Of a stretch of DNA of 64,000 nt, positions 28,398 to 36,645 are shown piece by piece. Position 1 is the first letter of the stretch. Every line of letters starts with the position of its first letter. The stretch is taken from NCBI GenBank assembly GCA_002722885.1, contig PBNE01000002.1:423333-487332 (forward strand), read 5' to 3'. Under the pieces are notes generated by a model. That model saw only the letters and a program-made list of their open reading frames with translations. It was not told the DNA's origin and searched no databases. Made by a program: the position numbers and the translations under genes. Origin of the DNA: Rhodospirillaceae bacterium. GTDB taxonomy: Bacteria > Pseudomonadota > Alphaproteobacteria > SP197.

Positions 28398-29309
28398 ATG
28401 ACAGGTTCGATCATTGTGACGGGGACGGCGGGGTTCATCGGATCCTGGGTCGCCAAACAGCTCCTTGAGCTGGGCTGGTCTGTGACCGCCTTCGACCGGG
28501 AGGCCGACGACCGCAAGCTGCGCGCCAATGCCGGTGACGAGGCCGCCTCACGGGTGACCTGGCATGCCGGAGACATCGCCAATCCTGATACCGTCAAAGC
28601 GCTGTTTGAAGCGGCGCGTCCTGACAGGGTGATCCATCTCGCTGCCGTGCTGATTCCCGTCTGCCGCGACACGCCGGTGACTGGCGCCCTGATCGATGTG
28701 ATCGGCCACATCAACATCTTTGAAGCCGCGCATGCCGTGGGCTGCGATCAGGTCGTTTATGCAAGCTCGGCAGCTGCGACCGCCCGTCGCGGCGACGGCA
28801 CGCTAACCACGGTCTACGGCAGCTACAAGCGCTGGTGCGAGGAGTTCTCGGCCGTGCGCCATCACGAGCGCGGCACCCACAGCATCGGCCTGCGGCCGGC
28901 CATCGTTTATGGGCCGGGCCGGGAAGCCGGAGCCACCGCCTTTGTGAATGCAGCGATCACCGAGGCCGTGGCCGGGCGTGAGCACACACTGCCGACCCGC
29001 TGGAATCACCGCGTGGAGCATGTCGAAGAGGTCGCCGATGCCTTCGTACGTTGCGCCACCACGCCCATTGAGGGCGCACACGCCAGCGACATCACGACCA
29101 CCAACACCAACGACGAGGATTTCCTGGCTGCTCTGCGCCAGGCCATCCCCGACTGCCGCGTTGATCCGGCCGACAGCGAGAGTTTCCGTGAAGCCGCTCC
29201 GGCGGACACCTCGGTTCTGGAAGGGCTGATCGGACCGCTCCACGGCATCAGCCTCGAGGAAGGGGTCGCGCGGACCGTGGCGGCGATGCGGCAGTCCGGC
29301 GGATCCTGA
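28398..29309 (+). CDS. NAD-dependent epimerase/dehydratase (extended SDR)
   Basis: Extended short-chain dehydrogenase of 303 aa. The Rossmann motif GTAGFIGSW is at residues about 9-17, the SDR catalytic pattern appears as YASSAA and YGSYKRWCE (Tyr-x3-Lys), and LRPAIVYGPGRE is the substrate-side motif. GGAGGG precedes the start; a GTG at 28395 is the alternative. It is divergent from the FAD-linked oxidase with a 79-bp gap. Substrate probably a nucleotide sugar or a hydroxy acid, not determinable. Confidence 0.88.
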   Translation: MTGSIIVTGTAGFIGSWVAKQLLELGWSVTAFDREADDRKLRANAGDEAASRVTWHAGDIANPDTVKALFEAARPDRVIHLAAVLIPVCRDTPVTGALIDVIGHINIFEAAHAVGCDQVVYASSAAATARRGDGTLTTVYGSYKRWCEEFSAVRHHERGTHSIGLRPAIVYGPGREAGATAFVNAAITEAVAGREHTLPTRWNHRVEHVEEVADAFVRCATTPIEGAHASDITTTNTNDEDFLAALRQAIPDCRVDPADSESFREAAPADTSVLEGLIGPLHGISLEEGVARTVAAMRQSGGS

Positions 29310-29319
29310 CGATACCGTC

Positions 29320-29348
29320 TTGTCGGATTTTCAGCCTTTATTTATAGT
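29320..29348 (+). promoter_or_regulatory. Candidate promoter of the irr gene
   Basis: TTGTCG (29320-29325), 17 bases, TATAGT (29343-29348): a good sigma70 match in an unusually AT-rich stretch. It would start transcription near 29355, about 24 bases before irr. Confidence 0.6.
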
Positions 29349-29378
29349 AATTCCAGATAGCGGCAACATATTTTGACC

Positions 29379-29807
29379 ATGAACGAAACAGAGATCTATT
29401 CGCCCGAGGCCTTGCACGAGCGATTGCGCGCCGCGGGCATGCGCCCGACCCGGCAGCGCGAGGAGCTGGCGGAGCTTCTGTTCCGTGACGGCAACCGCCA
29501 CGTCACCGCAGAGGTCCTTCACCGCGAAGCTGCCCAGGACGGCATCCAGGTGTCGCTGGCCACGATCTACAACACCTTGCACCAGTTCACCGAAGCGGGC
29601 CTGCTACGCGAGGTTGTGGTCGATTCCGGCCGCGCCTATTTCGATACGAACACGGGCCCGCACCACCACTTCTTCAACATCGAGAGCCAGGAGCTGACGG
29701 ACATTCCGCCCGACAGCGTGGCCGTGGGTGATCTGCCGGTGCCGCCGGCCGGCACCACGATCGACGCTGTCGATATTGTCATCAGGGTCGCGCCCCAAGG
29801 GCGCTGA
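29379..29807 (+). CDS. irr: Irr-like Fur-family iron response regulator
   Basis: Winged-helix metalloregulator of 142 aa. The N-terminal DNA-binding part contains RLRAAGMRPTRQREELAELLF and LATIYNTLHQFTEAGLLREV; the dimer domain has GPHHHFFNIES, with the three-His run followed by Phe-Phe that marks Irr proteins of alphaproteobacteria, and no C-terminal Cys pairs. Irr is a haem-sensing repressor or activator active under iron limitation. ATG 29379 is preferred to a TTG two codons earlier. An iron-control-element-like palindrome sits between it and the rubrerythrin gene, so direct control of that gene is likely. Confidence 0.85.
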   Translation: MNETEIYSPEALHERLRAAGMRPTRQREELAELLFRDGNRHVTAEVLHREAAQDGIQVSLATIYNTLHQFTEAGLLREVVVDSGRAYFDTNTGPHHHFFNIESQELTDIPPDSVAVGDLPVPPAGTTIDAVDIVIRVAPQGR

Positions 29808-29809
29808 CA

Positions 29810-29840
29810 GGACCGGCCGGAGATTTTCGGCCGGTCCCTT
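29810..29840 (+). terminator. Intrinsic terminator of irr
   Basis: Perfect ten-base stem (GGACCGGCCG / CGGCCGGTCC) with an eight-base loop, starting three bases after the irr stop. The U-tract is weak (CTTGAAACCTTCTT), so termination may be partial. Confidence 0.65.
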
Positions 29841-29848
29841 GAAACCTT

Positions 29849-29865
29849 CTTAGAAGAATTCTAAG
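29849..29865 (+). promoter_or_regulatory. Iron control element (ICE)-like palindrome upstream of rubrerythrin
   Basis: The perfect inverted repeat CTTAGAA-GAA-TTCTAAG differs only in its end bases from the TTTAGAA-n3-TTCTAAA sites bound by Irr in rhizobia. It lies about 90 bases before the rubrerythrin start and 42 bases after irr, well placed for Irr to control the rubrerythrin operon and possibly itself by read-through. Confidence 0.75.
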
Positions 29866-29955
29866 TAAGGAGAATGGAGCGCCCGGTGCTCCATAGTTGG
29901 GACCAACGGAGACCGCCGCTCAAAGGGAGCAGCGGGACAAAGGGAGAGACAACAG

Positions 29956-30375
29956 ATGTCGCTTGCTGGCACCAAGACCGAAGAAAACCTGAAAGCCGCG
30001 TTCGCCGGCGAGAGCCAGGCCAACCGCCGCTACCTCTATTTCGCACAGAAGGCCGACGTTGAAGGTTACAACGACGTAGCCGCCGTGTTCCGCTCGACCG
30101 CTGAAGGCGAGACCGGTCACGCCCACGGCCACCTCGAGTTCCTCGAGGAGACCGGTGATCCGGCCACCGGCGAGCCGATCGGTTCGACCGAAAACAACCT
30201 GAAGGCCGCCGTTGCCGGCGAGACGCACGAGTACACCGACATGTACCCGGGCATGGCGCGTTCGGCCCGTGACGAAGGGTTCGACGAGATCGCCGACTGG
30301 TTCGAGACTCTGGCGAAGGCTGAAAAGAGCCACGCCGGGCGCTTCCAGAAGGCTCTGGACACCCTCGACGACTGA
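29956..30375 (+). CDS. Rubrerythrin (erythrin-type, no rubredoxin domain)
   Basis: Ferritin-like di-iron protein of 139 aa. Two four-helix-bundle halves are evident, with ExxH-type metal ligands: the segments [16 protein letters not shown] and [13 protein letters not shown] in the first, and [15 protein letters not shown] and [13 protein letters not shown] in the second. The C-terminal rubredoxin domain of classical rubrerythrins is absent. Such proteins reduce hydrogen peroxide or store/handle iron. It is the first gene of a trio with the Fe-S protein and DUF3501, all on one strand, and has the ICE-like site upstream. Confidence 0.92.
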   Translation: MSLAGTKTEENLKAAFAGESQANRRYLYFAQKADVEGYNDVAAVFRSTAEGETGHAHGHLEFLEETGDPATGEPIGSTENNLKAAVAGETHEYTDMYPGMARSARDEGFDEIADWFETLAKAEKSHAGRFQKALDTLDD

Positions 30376-30382
30376 TCCGACT

Positions 30383-30409
30383 GGGGAGCCTGCAGCGCGC
30401 AGGGTCCCC
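30383..30409 (+). terminator. Hairpin between rubrerythrin and the Fe-S gene
   Basis: GGGGAGCCTGC pairs with GCAGGGTCCCC with one mismatch, and is followed by pyrimidine-rich CCACCCCTTTCTCTTTC. No clear U-tract, so it could be a weak terminator or mRNA-stabilising stem that keeps rubrerythrin more abundant than the genes after it. Confidence 0.5.
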
Positions 30410-30503
30410 GCCACCCCTTTCTCTTTCATGGCTGGCCGGCTGACGCCGCGAATCCACGGGTTTGCGCGAACCCTGCCGCCTTGCCCGCACCGGAGATGAC
30501 ATC

Positions 30504-31865
30504 ATGACCGCACGTGAAGGCAGCCTGGATGCGCCGACCCGCCACGTCATCGATTGGCAGAGCCCCGATTTCACCGACCCCGACAAGATCGACGCCGAGC
30601 TGCGCCACACCTTCGATATCTGTCACGGCTGCCGCCGCTGCTTTAATCTCTGCGACAGCTTCCCGCAGCTGTTCGATCTGATCGACGAATCCGAATCGGG
30701 TGAACTCGACACGGTCGACAGCAAGGATTTCAAGCCGGTCACCGACGCCTGCACCCTGTGCGACATGTGTTTCATGACCAAGTGCCCCTATGTCCCGCCG
30801 CACGAGTTCGATCTCGACTTCCCGCATCTGATGCTGCGGGCCCGCGCGGCCGAGTTCCAGCGCGGCGAGGTCGGCTTCATCGACAAGAAAATTGCCGACA
30901 CCGACGCCAACGGAAAGCTGGGCACGACCTTCTCACCGATCGCTAACTGGGCCTGCAGGAACGGCAACAGCCTGACCCGTCCAGTGATGCAAAAGGTTGC
31001 CGGCATCGATGCCCGGGCAGAACTGCCGCGTTTCAACGCCAAAAGTCTCGTGGCCAGCGCCAAGGCCGATCCGGTCCAGCCGAACACAGCCGCCCCGGCA
31101 CATGGCCGCAAGGCCGTGATCTATGCGACCTGCTTTTCCAACTGGAACGACGCGGCAATCGGCGAGGCGACACGCCACGTTCTCGCCCACAACGGTGTTG
31201 AGACCGAGCTTGTCCACCCGGCCTGCTGCGGCATGCCCAAGCTGGAACAGGGCGATCTCGCAGAGGTGACCAGGCGCGCTAAGACGGTTGCTGCCGCGCT
31301 TCTGCCCTATGTCGACAAGGGCTGGGACGTGATCACCTTGGTCCCGAGCTGCGCGCTGATGATGAAGTTCGAGTGGCCGCTGATTGTGCCCGATGATCCC
31401 GACGTGAAGCGTCTTGCCGAGGCGACCCGCGATGTCAGCGAGTACGTCATGGAAATCTCCAAGAACGAGGGCCTTGTCGACGGCATGGACGCGATCGAGG
31501 TGCCGGTCACACTGCATATCGCCTGCCACGCCCGCGCCCAGAATATGGGGGCCAAGGCCGCGGAGATGCTGCGCCTGATCCCCGAGACCAAGGTCAACGT
31601 GGTCGAGCGGTGCTCGGGTCACGGCGGCGCCTGGGGCATCAAGAAGGGCAACTTCGAGCTCGGCATGAAGGTCGGCAAGCCAGTCTTCCGCCATGCCGCC
31701 AAGCACGACCCCGACGGCTCCGGCTACGTGGTGTCCGAATGTCCACTGGCCGCGCTTCACATTCATCAGGGTGTTGAGGACACCAGCGGGCGCGAGACGC
31801 CCCCGCCTGCCGCTTCAACACCCATTCAGCTCATCGCCCGCGCCTTCGGCCTGCCGGGCGCCTGA
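30504..31865 (+). CDS. GlpC/HdrD-like iron-sulfur protein of the rubrerythrin-DUF3501 trio
   Basis: 453-aa Fe-S oxidoreductase. Two [4Fe-4S] ferredoxin-type motifs are near the N-terminus, CHGCRRCFNLC at about 40-50 and CTLCDMCFMTKCPYVPPH at about 84-101, followed by two Cys-rich CCG-type segments (CCGMPKLEQGD, and CHARAQNMG with CSGHGGAWG). This arrangement resembles GlpC and heterodisulfide reductase subunit D. The ATG at 30504 follows CGGAGATGAC. In many proteobacteria this gene stands between rubrerythrin and DUF3501, so it probably passes electrons to rubrerythrin; the donor is unknown. Confidence 0.88.
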   Translation: MTAREGSLDAPTRHVIDWQSPDFTDPDKIDAELRHTFDICHGCRRCFNLCDSFPQLFDLIDESESGELDTVDSKDFKPVTDACTLCDMCFMTKCPYVPPHEFDLDFPHLMLRARAAEFQRGEVGFIDKKIADTDANGKLGTTFSPIANWACRNGNSLTRPVMQKVAGIDARAELPRFNAKSLVASAKADPVQPNTAAPAHGRKAVIYATCFSNWNDAAIGEATRHVLAHNGVETELVHPACCGMPKLEQGDLAEVTRRAKTVAAALLPYVDKGWDVITLVPSCALMMKFEWPLIVPDDPDVKRLAEATRDVSEYVMEISKNEGLVDGMDAIEVPVTLHIACHARAQNMGAKAAEMLRLIPETKVNVVERCSGHGGAWGIKKGNFELGMKVGKPVFRHAAKHDPDGSGYVVSECPLAALHIHQGVEDTSGRETPPPAASTPIQLIARAFGLPGA

Positions 31866-31876
31866 CGGAGAGACCC

Positions 31877-32458
31877 ATGACGACGCTGACCCGCGACGAC
31901 ATCATCCCGCTCGACGACTACACCGCCAAGCGCAAGGAACACCGTCAGACCGTGCGCGCGATCAAGCAGAACCGGCGCATCGATGTCGGCCCCTTCGTGT
32001 CGTTCTACTTCGAAAACCGCGACACCATGTGGCACCAGATTCAGGAGATGCTCTACATCGAGAAGGGTGGCGAAGAGCAGATTGCCGACGAGCTCGAGGC
32101 CTACAACCCGCTGATCCCGCAGGGCCGCGACCTGCGCTGCACCATGATGATCGAGATCGACGACGAAAAACGACGCAACACGACCCTGCGCAAGCTCGGC
32201 TGGATTGACGAGAAGATCGTGCTGCGTGCCGGCAAACACACCGTCCGCGCCGAACCGTTGCAGGAGACCGAGCGCAACACATCGGACGGCAAGACCAGCG
32301 GCGTGCACTTCCTGGTCTTCAACTTCGATGACGCCGCAGCGGCCGCGTTCAAGAATGGCGACGTGCGCGCCTGCGTCGACATCGAACACGAGAACTACAG
32401 CCATAGCGCCCTGATCATCGGCGCCACGCGCGGGTCACTGGCCGCCGACCTGGCCTGA
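31877..32458 (+). CDS. DUF3501 family protein
   Basis: 193-aa protein of unknown function. It contains VGPFVSFYFENRDTMWHQIQEMLYIEKGGEEQIADELEAYNP, the most conserved part of DUF3501, and ends in DIEHENYSHSALIIGATRGSL. No membrane segment, Cys or signal is visible. It starts 11 bases after the Fe-S gene, so the three genes form an operon. The conserved company with rubrerythrin and the Fe-S protein implies a role in peroxide defence or iron handling; the biochemical role is not known to me. Confidence 0.85.
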   Translation: MTTLTRDDIIPLDDYTAKRKEHRQTVRAIKQNRRIDVGPFVSFYFENRDTMWHQIQEMLYIEKGGEEQIADELEAYNPLIPQGRDLRCTMMIEIDDEKRRNTTLRKLGWIDEKIVLRAGKHTVRAEPLQETERNTSDGKTSGVHFLVFNFDDAAAAAFKNGDVRACVDIEHENYSHSALIIGATRGSLAADLA

Positions 32459-32524
32459 CGACATCTCGGCAACTGGCTGCTGTTTGGCTTGCTCCGCGCT
32501 GAAGCAAGCGGGCATAGTGCCCGC

Positions 32525-34189
32525 GTGCAGACACCACAGGCCACAGATCCCGCGCAGCTTCAGGCTGTCGTGCAACGTTTCCAGGGCGGCGACCGCGCCG
32601 GTGCCCTGAGTGCCTGCCGTTCTCTGGTTGAAGCAGCACCCCAGGACGGCAACAGCCGCTACGCCCTGGCCCTGATGCTGCTTCAGTCCGGTGATTTGAC
32701 CGGCGGCGTGCGCGAGCTCGACACCCTTCTGGAAGGCGGCGACGAACGCGCCGATGCTCTGGCCAGTCGTGGTGCGGCGCGCCTGCGCCTGGGCCAGCTC
32801 GATGGCGCGGCGTCCGATCTTGACGCCGCCCTGCGTCACAACCCGCAGCTTCCCGACGCATGGCTGGCTCTGGCATCGCTCTATCGCAATCAGGCCGATT
32901 GGGGCCGTTGCATCACCGTGTTGCGCGATGCGGCACAGGCCCTTCCGGGTCACCCCGGCCTGGCGAGCAACCTGGCCGGACTTCTGGCCCAGCACGGTGA
33001 TGCGGCAGAGGCCGTCACGCTGCTCGAACCCGCGGTGGCCACAGACCCCCAGAACAAGGCCGTGCGCTACAATCTGGGAACGGCGCTGCATCGGCTCGAG
33101 CGCTTCGAGGAGGCGCGCGACCACCTGCGCAAGGTGGTCGAGCTCGATCCCGATCAGGCCCCGGCCTGGCACAACCTCGGCAACACACTCGTCGACCTGG
33201 GTGAAGTCACCGACGGCTTCGCTGCCTATGACCGCTCCCATGCCCTGCGCCGGAAGATCGGCGTCCAGCGGCACGGAGAACGCGGCCTGACCATGACCAG
33301 CCGCACCAAGCTGGAACACGATATCGAGCAGCTCCGTTACCTGCGCAGGCGCGACATTCTGCCGCCGCAATACGACGAAACCATCACGGCCCACGAAGCC
33401 GCTCTCGACGCGCTTGGCACACCGGAGGCCGATACCCACATGGTGCCGCTGCCGCTTGCCGCCAGCCCGACCCTGGCGCCGTTCTACAACCGGCTTGTCC
33501 ATCGCGATCCCGGTGCGGCCCTTGATGGTCCTGCGGTGTCCCCTGATTTCGACGGGGCCGCTGCCGAGGCGATGTATCGCGATCATGCTCCGGGGATCGC
33601 CTGGGCCGATGGTCTGCTGACACCCGAAGCCCTGGACGCCCTGCGCCGTTTCTGCCTGGAATCTACGATCTGGTATGAGTTCCGCTACGACAACGGCTAT
33701 CTCGGTGCATTCCAGGAAGAGGGCTTCTCCTGCCCGCTGATCCTGCAGATCGCCGAGGAACTGCGTCGTGCCATGCCTGGTGTCGTGGGCCCGCACGCCC
33801 TCCGCAAGACCTGGGGGTTCAAATACGACAGCCGGCTTTCGGGCATCCGCATGCATGCCGATGCGGCTGCGATCAACGTCAACTTCTGGCTGACCCCCGA
33901 TGATGCCAACCTGGATCCGGACGGCGGTGGTCTCGTGGTCTGGGACAAGGAAGCGCCGCTTGATTGGGACTTCGCCCGTTACAACCGCGACACACCCGCC
34001 GTACGCGCCTTCCTGGATGAGGTGGGCGCCCGCCCGGTTACCGTGCCGCACCGCCAGAATCGTGCCATGTTGTTCAATTCGGACCTGTTCCACGAAACGG
34101 GTGCATTGACCTTCAAACCGGGTTACGAGAATCGCCGCATCAACGTCACGATGCTGTTCGGCCGGCGCGGCGACGAACAGCAGGCGTGA
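32525..34189 (+). CDS. TPR-repeat protein with C-terminal 2OG-Fe(II) oxygenase-like domain
   Basis: About 554 aa in two parts. Residues about 1-230 hold five to six tetratricopeptide repeats (for example LPDAWLALASLYRNQADWGRCITVL and APAWHNLGNTLVDLGEV). The C-terminal 200 residues show the double-stranded beta-helix pattern GIRMHADAAAINVNFWLTP (His-x-Asp), then RAMLFNSDLFHET (distal His) and an Arg in GYENRRINVTMLFG, fitting a Fe(II)/2-oxoglutarate hydroxylase. The start is uncertain: GTG 32525 directly follows a perfect hairpin (GCGGGCA-TAG-TGCCCGC, 32508-32524), and a TTG at 32489 is in frame. Probably modifies a protein or peptide. The next gene is a second TPR enzyme 29 bases on. Confidence 0.72.
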   Translation: MQTPQATDPAQLQAVVQRFQGGDRAGALSACRSLVEAAPQDGNSRYALALMLLQSGDLTGGVRELDTLLEGGDERADALASRGAARLRLGQLDGAASDLDAALRHNPQLPDAWLALASLYRNQADWGRCITVLRDAAQALPGHPGLASNLAGLLAQHGDAAEAVTLLEPAVATDPQNKAVRYNLGTALHRLERFEEARDHLRKVVELDPDQAPAWHNLGNTLVDLGEVTDGFAAYDRSHALRRKIGVQRHGERGLTMTSRTKLEHDIEQLRYLRRRDILPPQYDETITAHEAALDALGTPEADTHMVPLPLAASPTLAPFYNRLVHRDPGAALDGPAVSPDFDGAAAEAMYRDHAPGIAWADGLLTPEALDALRRFCLESTIWYEFRYDNGYLGAFQEEGFSCPLILQIAEELRRAMPGVVGPHALRKTWGFKYDSRLSGIRMHADAAAINVNFWLTPDDANLDPDGGGLVVWDKEAPLDWDFARYNRDTPAVRAFLDEVGARPVTVPHRQNRAMLFNSDLFHETGALTFKPGYENRRINVTMLFGRRGDEQQA

Positions 34190-34218
34190 CGGTCCACCGG
34201 CCCCGAGACTGACCCGCC

Positions 34219-35655
34219 ATGGCGATTACCGATTCCATGATCCAGACGGCCATGAGCCACCTGCGCGCAGGCGCGCGGGGCGAGGCCGCGAAGGTACTGC
34301 GTGATGTCTGCCGCATCGAACCGTCGCATATCAGGGCCCATTGCATGCTGGCAATCGTGACCTATCAGGATGGCGATTCCGGCGGTGCCCTTGCGATTCT
34401 CGATGAGCTCGAGAGCCGCCATCCCGACAAGCCGGAGGTGGTGCGGTCGCGCGCCGAGGTGTTGCGCGGAACCGGAAATCTGGAAGCCGCACTCGACGCC
34501 CAGCGCAAGGCGCGGGAGCTGAACCCGCACGATCCCGTTGGCCACCTTCAGGAAGGTGTGTTGCTGGACGCGATGGGGCGGCGCACCGAGGCGATGGCCG
34601 CAGCCGAACAGGCATTGACCCTCAAGCCCGACCTGACCGGCGCCCAGCAGCTTCTGGGTGCGCTGACCTATCGCACCGGCGAAATCGGGGAAAGCGCCCG
34701 GTTGATGGCCGAGGCACGCCGGGCCGGCAAGGCCGGCATCGATCCGAACCACCACCAGGCGCTGTCGCTTTTCGGACTGGGCAGGATCAATGAATTGATG
34801 GCGTTGACACCTGCCATCCATCCGACGCAGCGGTTCGGCGAAACCATGGTCAAGGCGATCGCAGCCTGGCTCGACAACGACCCGCAGCGTTGCGGGGACA
34901 TGCTGATCGAGGCGCAGCCGCTGGCCGGAAACGCCGCTATCGATGCACCCAACCGTTCGGTCTTCATCGTCTATGGCGCCATCCTCGACGGTCTCCTGTC
35001 ATGGCGTCGTGACAACCCGGATTCCTATGGCCGGGAGGCCGAACAGACCTTCCATGTCATCGGCGACAGCCATGTCCTGACCGCCGCCAACCTCACCCTG
35101 CCCGTCGCAGGCGTGATGACACGCTTAAAGAGCCACTTCACCTTCGGCTGCAAGGCCTGGCATCTGGTGCGCGACGAACCGAGTCCCTATCGCAGTTTTT
35201 TCCAAGCCGCCGCCGACGGCATTCCGGCCAGCAGCACCGTGGTTGCCGGATATGGCGAGCTCGACTGTCGCTACAAGGAAGGCATCATGCGGGTTGTGCG
35301 CAACAACCCCGCACGTGACTGGCGCGCCCTGGTCGACGACCTGGTGCCGCGTTATGTCGCCTTCGTCATGGCCGAGGCCGAGCGGCGCGGCTGGACTCTG
35401 TGGCTCCAGACTCCGCCGATGTCGAATGTCAACACAAGTCTGTTGCTGACCGACGACCGATTGGCCTTCCTGGGCATCATCGAACGCTTCAACGAGCGCC
35501 TGCGCGCCGAAGCCGAAGCCCACAAACTTCCCCTGATCGATGTGAAGGCCGCGACCACGACGCCTAAGCGCACCCCACGCCACACCCACTACATCGACAC
35601 CAACCAAGTCCGCCCCACCGCCCTGATCGAAGCGTTGAGGTTGATGACGCTCTAG
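34219..35655 (+). CDS. TPR-repeat protein with C-terminal SGNH-like domain
   Basis: 478 aa. The first 220 residues hold TPR-like repeats (ARGEAAKVLRDVCRIEPSHIRAHCMLA and EAMAAAEQALTLKPD). The second half starts with FHVIGDSHVLTAANLT, a GDSH variant of the SGNH block I, and has VVAGYGELDCRYK and LIDVKAATTT in places typical of GDSL/SGNH-like or sulfotransferase-associated domains. No signal peptide is seen. Transcribed together with the TPR-dioxygenase upstream, so the two may act on the same target, perhaps a glycan-bearing peptide. The assignment of the catalytic fold is tentative. Confidence 0.6.
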   Translation: MAITDSMIQTAMSHLRAGARGEAAKVLRDVCRIEPSHIRAHCMLAIVTYQDGDSGGALAILDELESRHPDKPEVVRSRAEVLRGTGNLEAALDAQRKARELNPHDPVGHLQEGVLLDAMGRRTEAMAAAEQALTLKPDLTGAQQLLGALTYRTGEIGESARLMAEARRAGKAGIDPNHHQALSLFGLGRINELMALTPAIHPTQRFGETMVKAIAAWLDNDPQRCGDMLIEAQPLAGNAAIDAPNRSVFIVYGAILDGLLSWRRDNPDSYGREAEQTFHVIGDSHVLTAANLTLPVAGVMTRLKSHFTFGCKAWHLVRDEPSPYRSFFQAAADGIPASSTVVAGYGELDCRYKEGIMRVVRNNPARDWRALVDDLVPRYVAFVMAEAERRGWTLWLQTPPMSNVNTSLLLTDDRLAFLGIIERFNERLRAEAEAHKLPLIDVKAATTTPKRTPRHTHYIDTNQVRPTALIEALRLMTL

Positions 35656-35661
35656 AGCGTC
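35646..35661. other. Perfect 16-bp palindrome over the stop codon
   Basis: GACGCTCTAGAGCGTC contains the TAG stop of the preceding TPR gene and lies 6 bases before the end of the convergent ribokinase gene. It could form a small stem on both transcripts, but there is no U-tract; significance is uncertain. Confidence 0.5.
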
Positions 35662-35667
35662 AGGCGC

Positions 35668-36579
35668 TCACACTCTCTTTGCGGGCGCGACCTCACTGAG
35701 CCTTGCATCGACCGCAGCGGCATCAGGCAGGGCCGGCATGGCGCCATGTTCGAGGCAGGCGAGCGAACCGGCAACCACGCCGCAGCGCAAGGCATCGGGA
35801 AGATCGAGGCCGTTGTCGAGCGCGGCAGCCAGGGTGCCGCAGAAGGCATCGCCCGCGCCCACGGTATCGATCGGCCGGATCGCCAGGCTGCCGATCGACC
35901 AGCGCGCCTCGGGCCCGATGGCAATCGCGCCCTCTACGCCCAGCGTGACGATTGTGGTGAGGCCGTGGCTTTGGGCCAGTCGCGTTGCGACATCGGCGGT
36001 TGCGCGTTCCTCGAGGCCGATTTCGATGGCCACGGCGCTGGCCTCGCCTTCGTTCACGATCAGGATGTCAAGCGTCTCCGGCATGATCGGGCCCGCCGGG
36101 GCAGCGTTCAGGATGACACGTTTGCCCTGCTGTTTGGCGCGTCCGGTCAGCATGAAGACCTCGCGCAACGGGGTCTCCATCTGCAGCAGCAGGGTCGAGC
36201 AATCGGCGAGCAGTTCGTCGTCGACCATCTCGTGGGACGAAGTCATGTTGGCGCCGCTGGCGACAAATATCTGGTTCTCACCGTCATCTGCCACGGCCAC
36301 CACGGCAATACCGGTGGGCGCTTCGACATGGTCGATCAGGCTGGTGTCGATGCCTTCGGCTGAGACGATTTCGAGCAGTTCGTCGCCATAGCCGTCGCGG
36401 CCGACACAGCCGACCATCACGACCTCGGCCCCTGCACGGACGGCGGCCACCGCCTGGTTGGCACCCTTGCCGCCCGGCGCTTTCACATGGCCCGGTGACA
36501 GCACGGTCTCACCCGGTCCCGGCAGGGTCGGGACCGGCACGATGAGATCCATGTTGAGCGATCCGAAGACGAGAATCAT
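35668..36579 (-). CDS. rbsK: Ribokinase (PfkB family sugar kinase)
   Basis: 303-aa cytosolic kinase phosphorylating a sugar, likely ribose to ribose-5-phosphate. The N-terminal PfkB signature APGGKGANQAVAAVRAGAEVVMVGCVG and the C-terminal DTVGAGDAFCGTLAAALDNG with the catalytic Asp are intact. Length normal. There is no ribose transporter or other rbs gene nearby, so the sugar is an inference from the family. Convergent with the TPR-SGNH gene. Confidence 0.88.
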   Translation of the reverse strand: MILVFGSLNMDLIVPVPTLPGPGETVLSPGHVKAPGGKGANQAVAAVRAGAEVVMVGCVGRDGYGDELLEIVSAEGIDTSLIDHVEAPTGIAVVAVADDGENQIFVASGANMTSSHEMVDDELLADCSTLLLQMETPLREVFMLTGRAKQQGKRVILNAAPAGPIMPETLDILIVNEGEASAVAIEIGLEERATADVATRLAQSHGLTTIVTLGVEGAIAIGPEARWSIGSLAIRPIDTVGAGDAFCGTLAAALDNGLDLPDALRCGVVAGSLACLEHGAMPALPDAAAVDARLSEVAPAKRV

Positions 36580-36595
36580 CGTGTCTGTCCCCCCT

Positions 36596-36618
36596 CAAGA
36601 AAACGGGGCGACCCCGTT
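36596..36618 (-). terminator. Intrinsic terminator downstream of glnT
   Basis: On the minus strand AACGGGG-TCG-CCCCGTT is a perfect seven-base stem followed by TTCTTGAG. It ends the glnT transcript before the ribokinase gene. Confidence 0.7.
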
Positions 36619-36645
36619 CACGACGTCACAAGATGTCGAACCACC

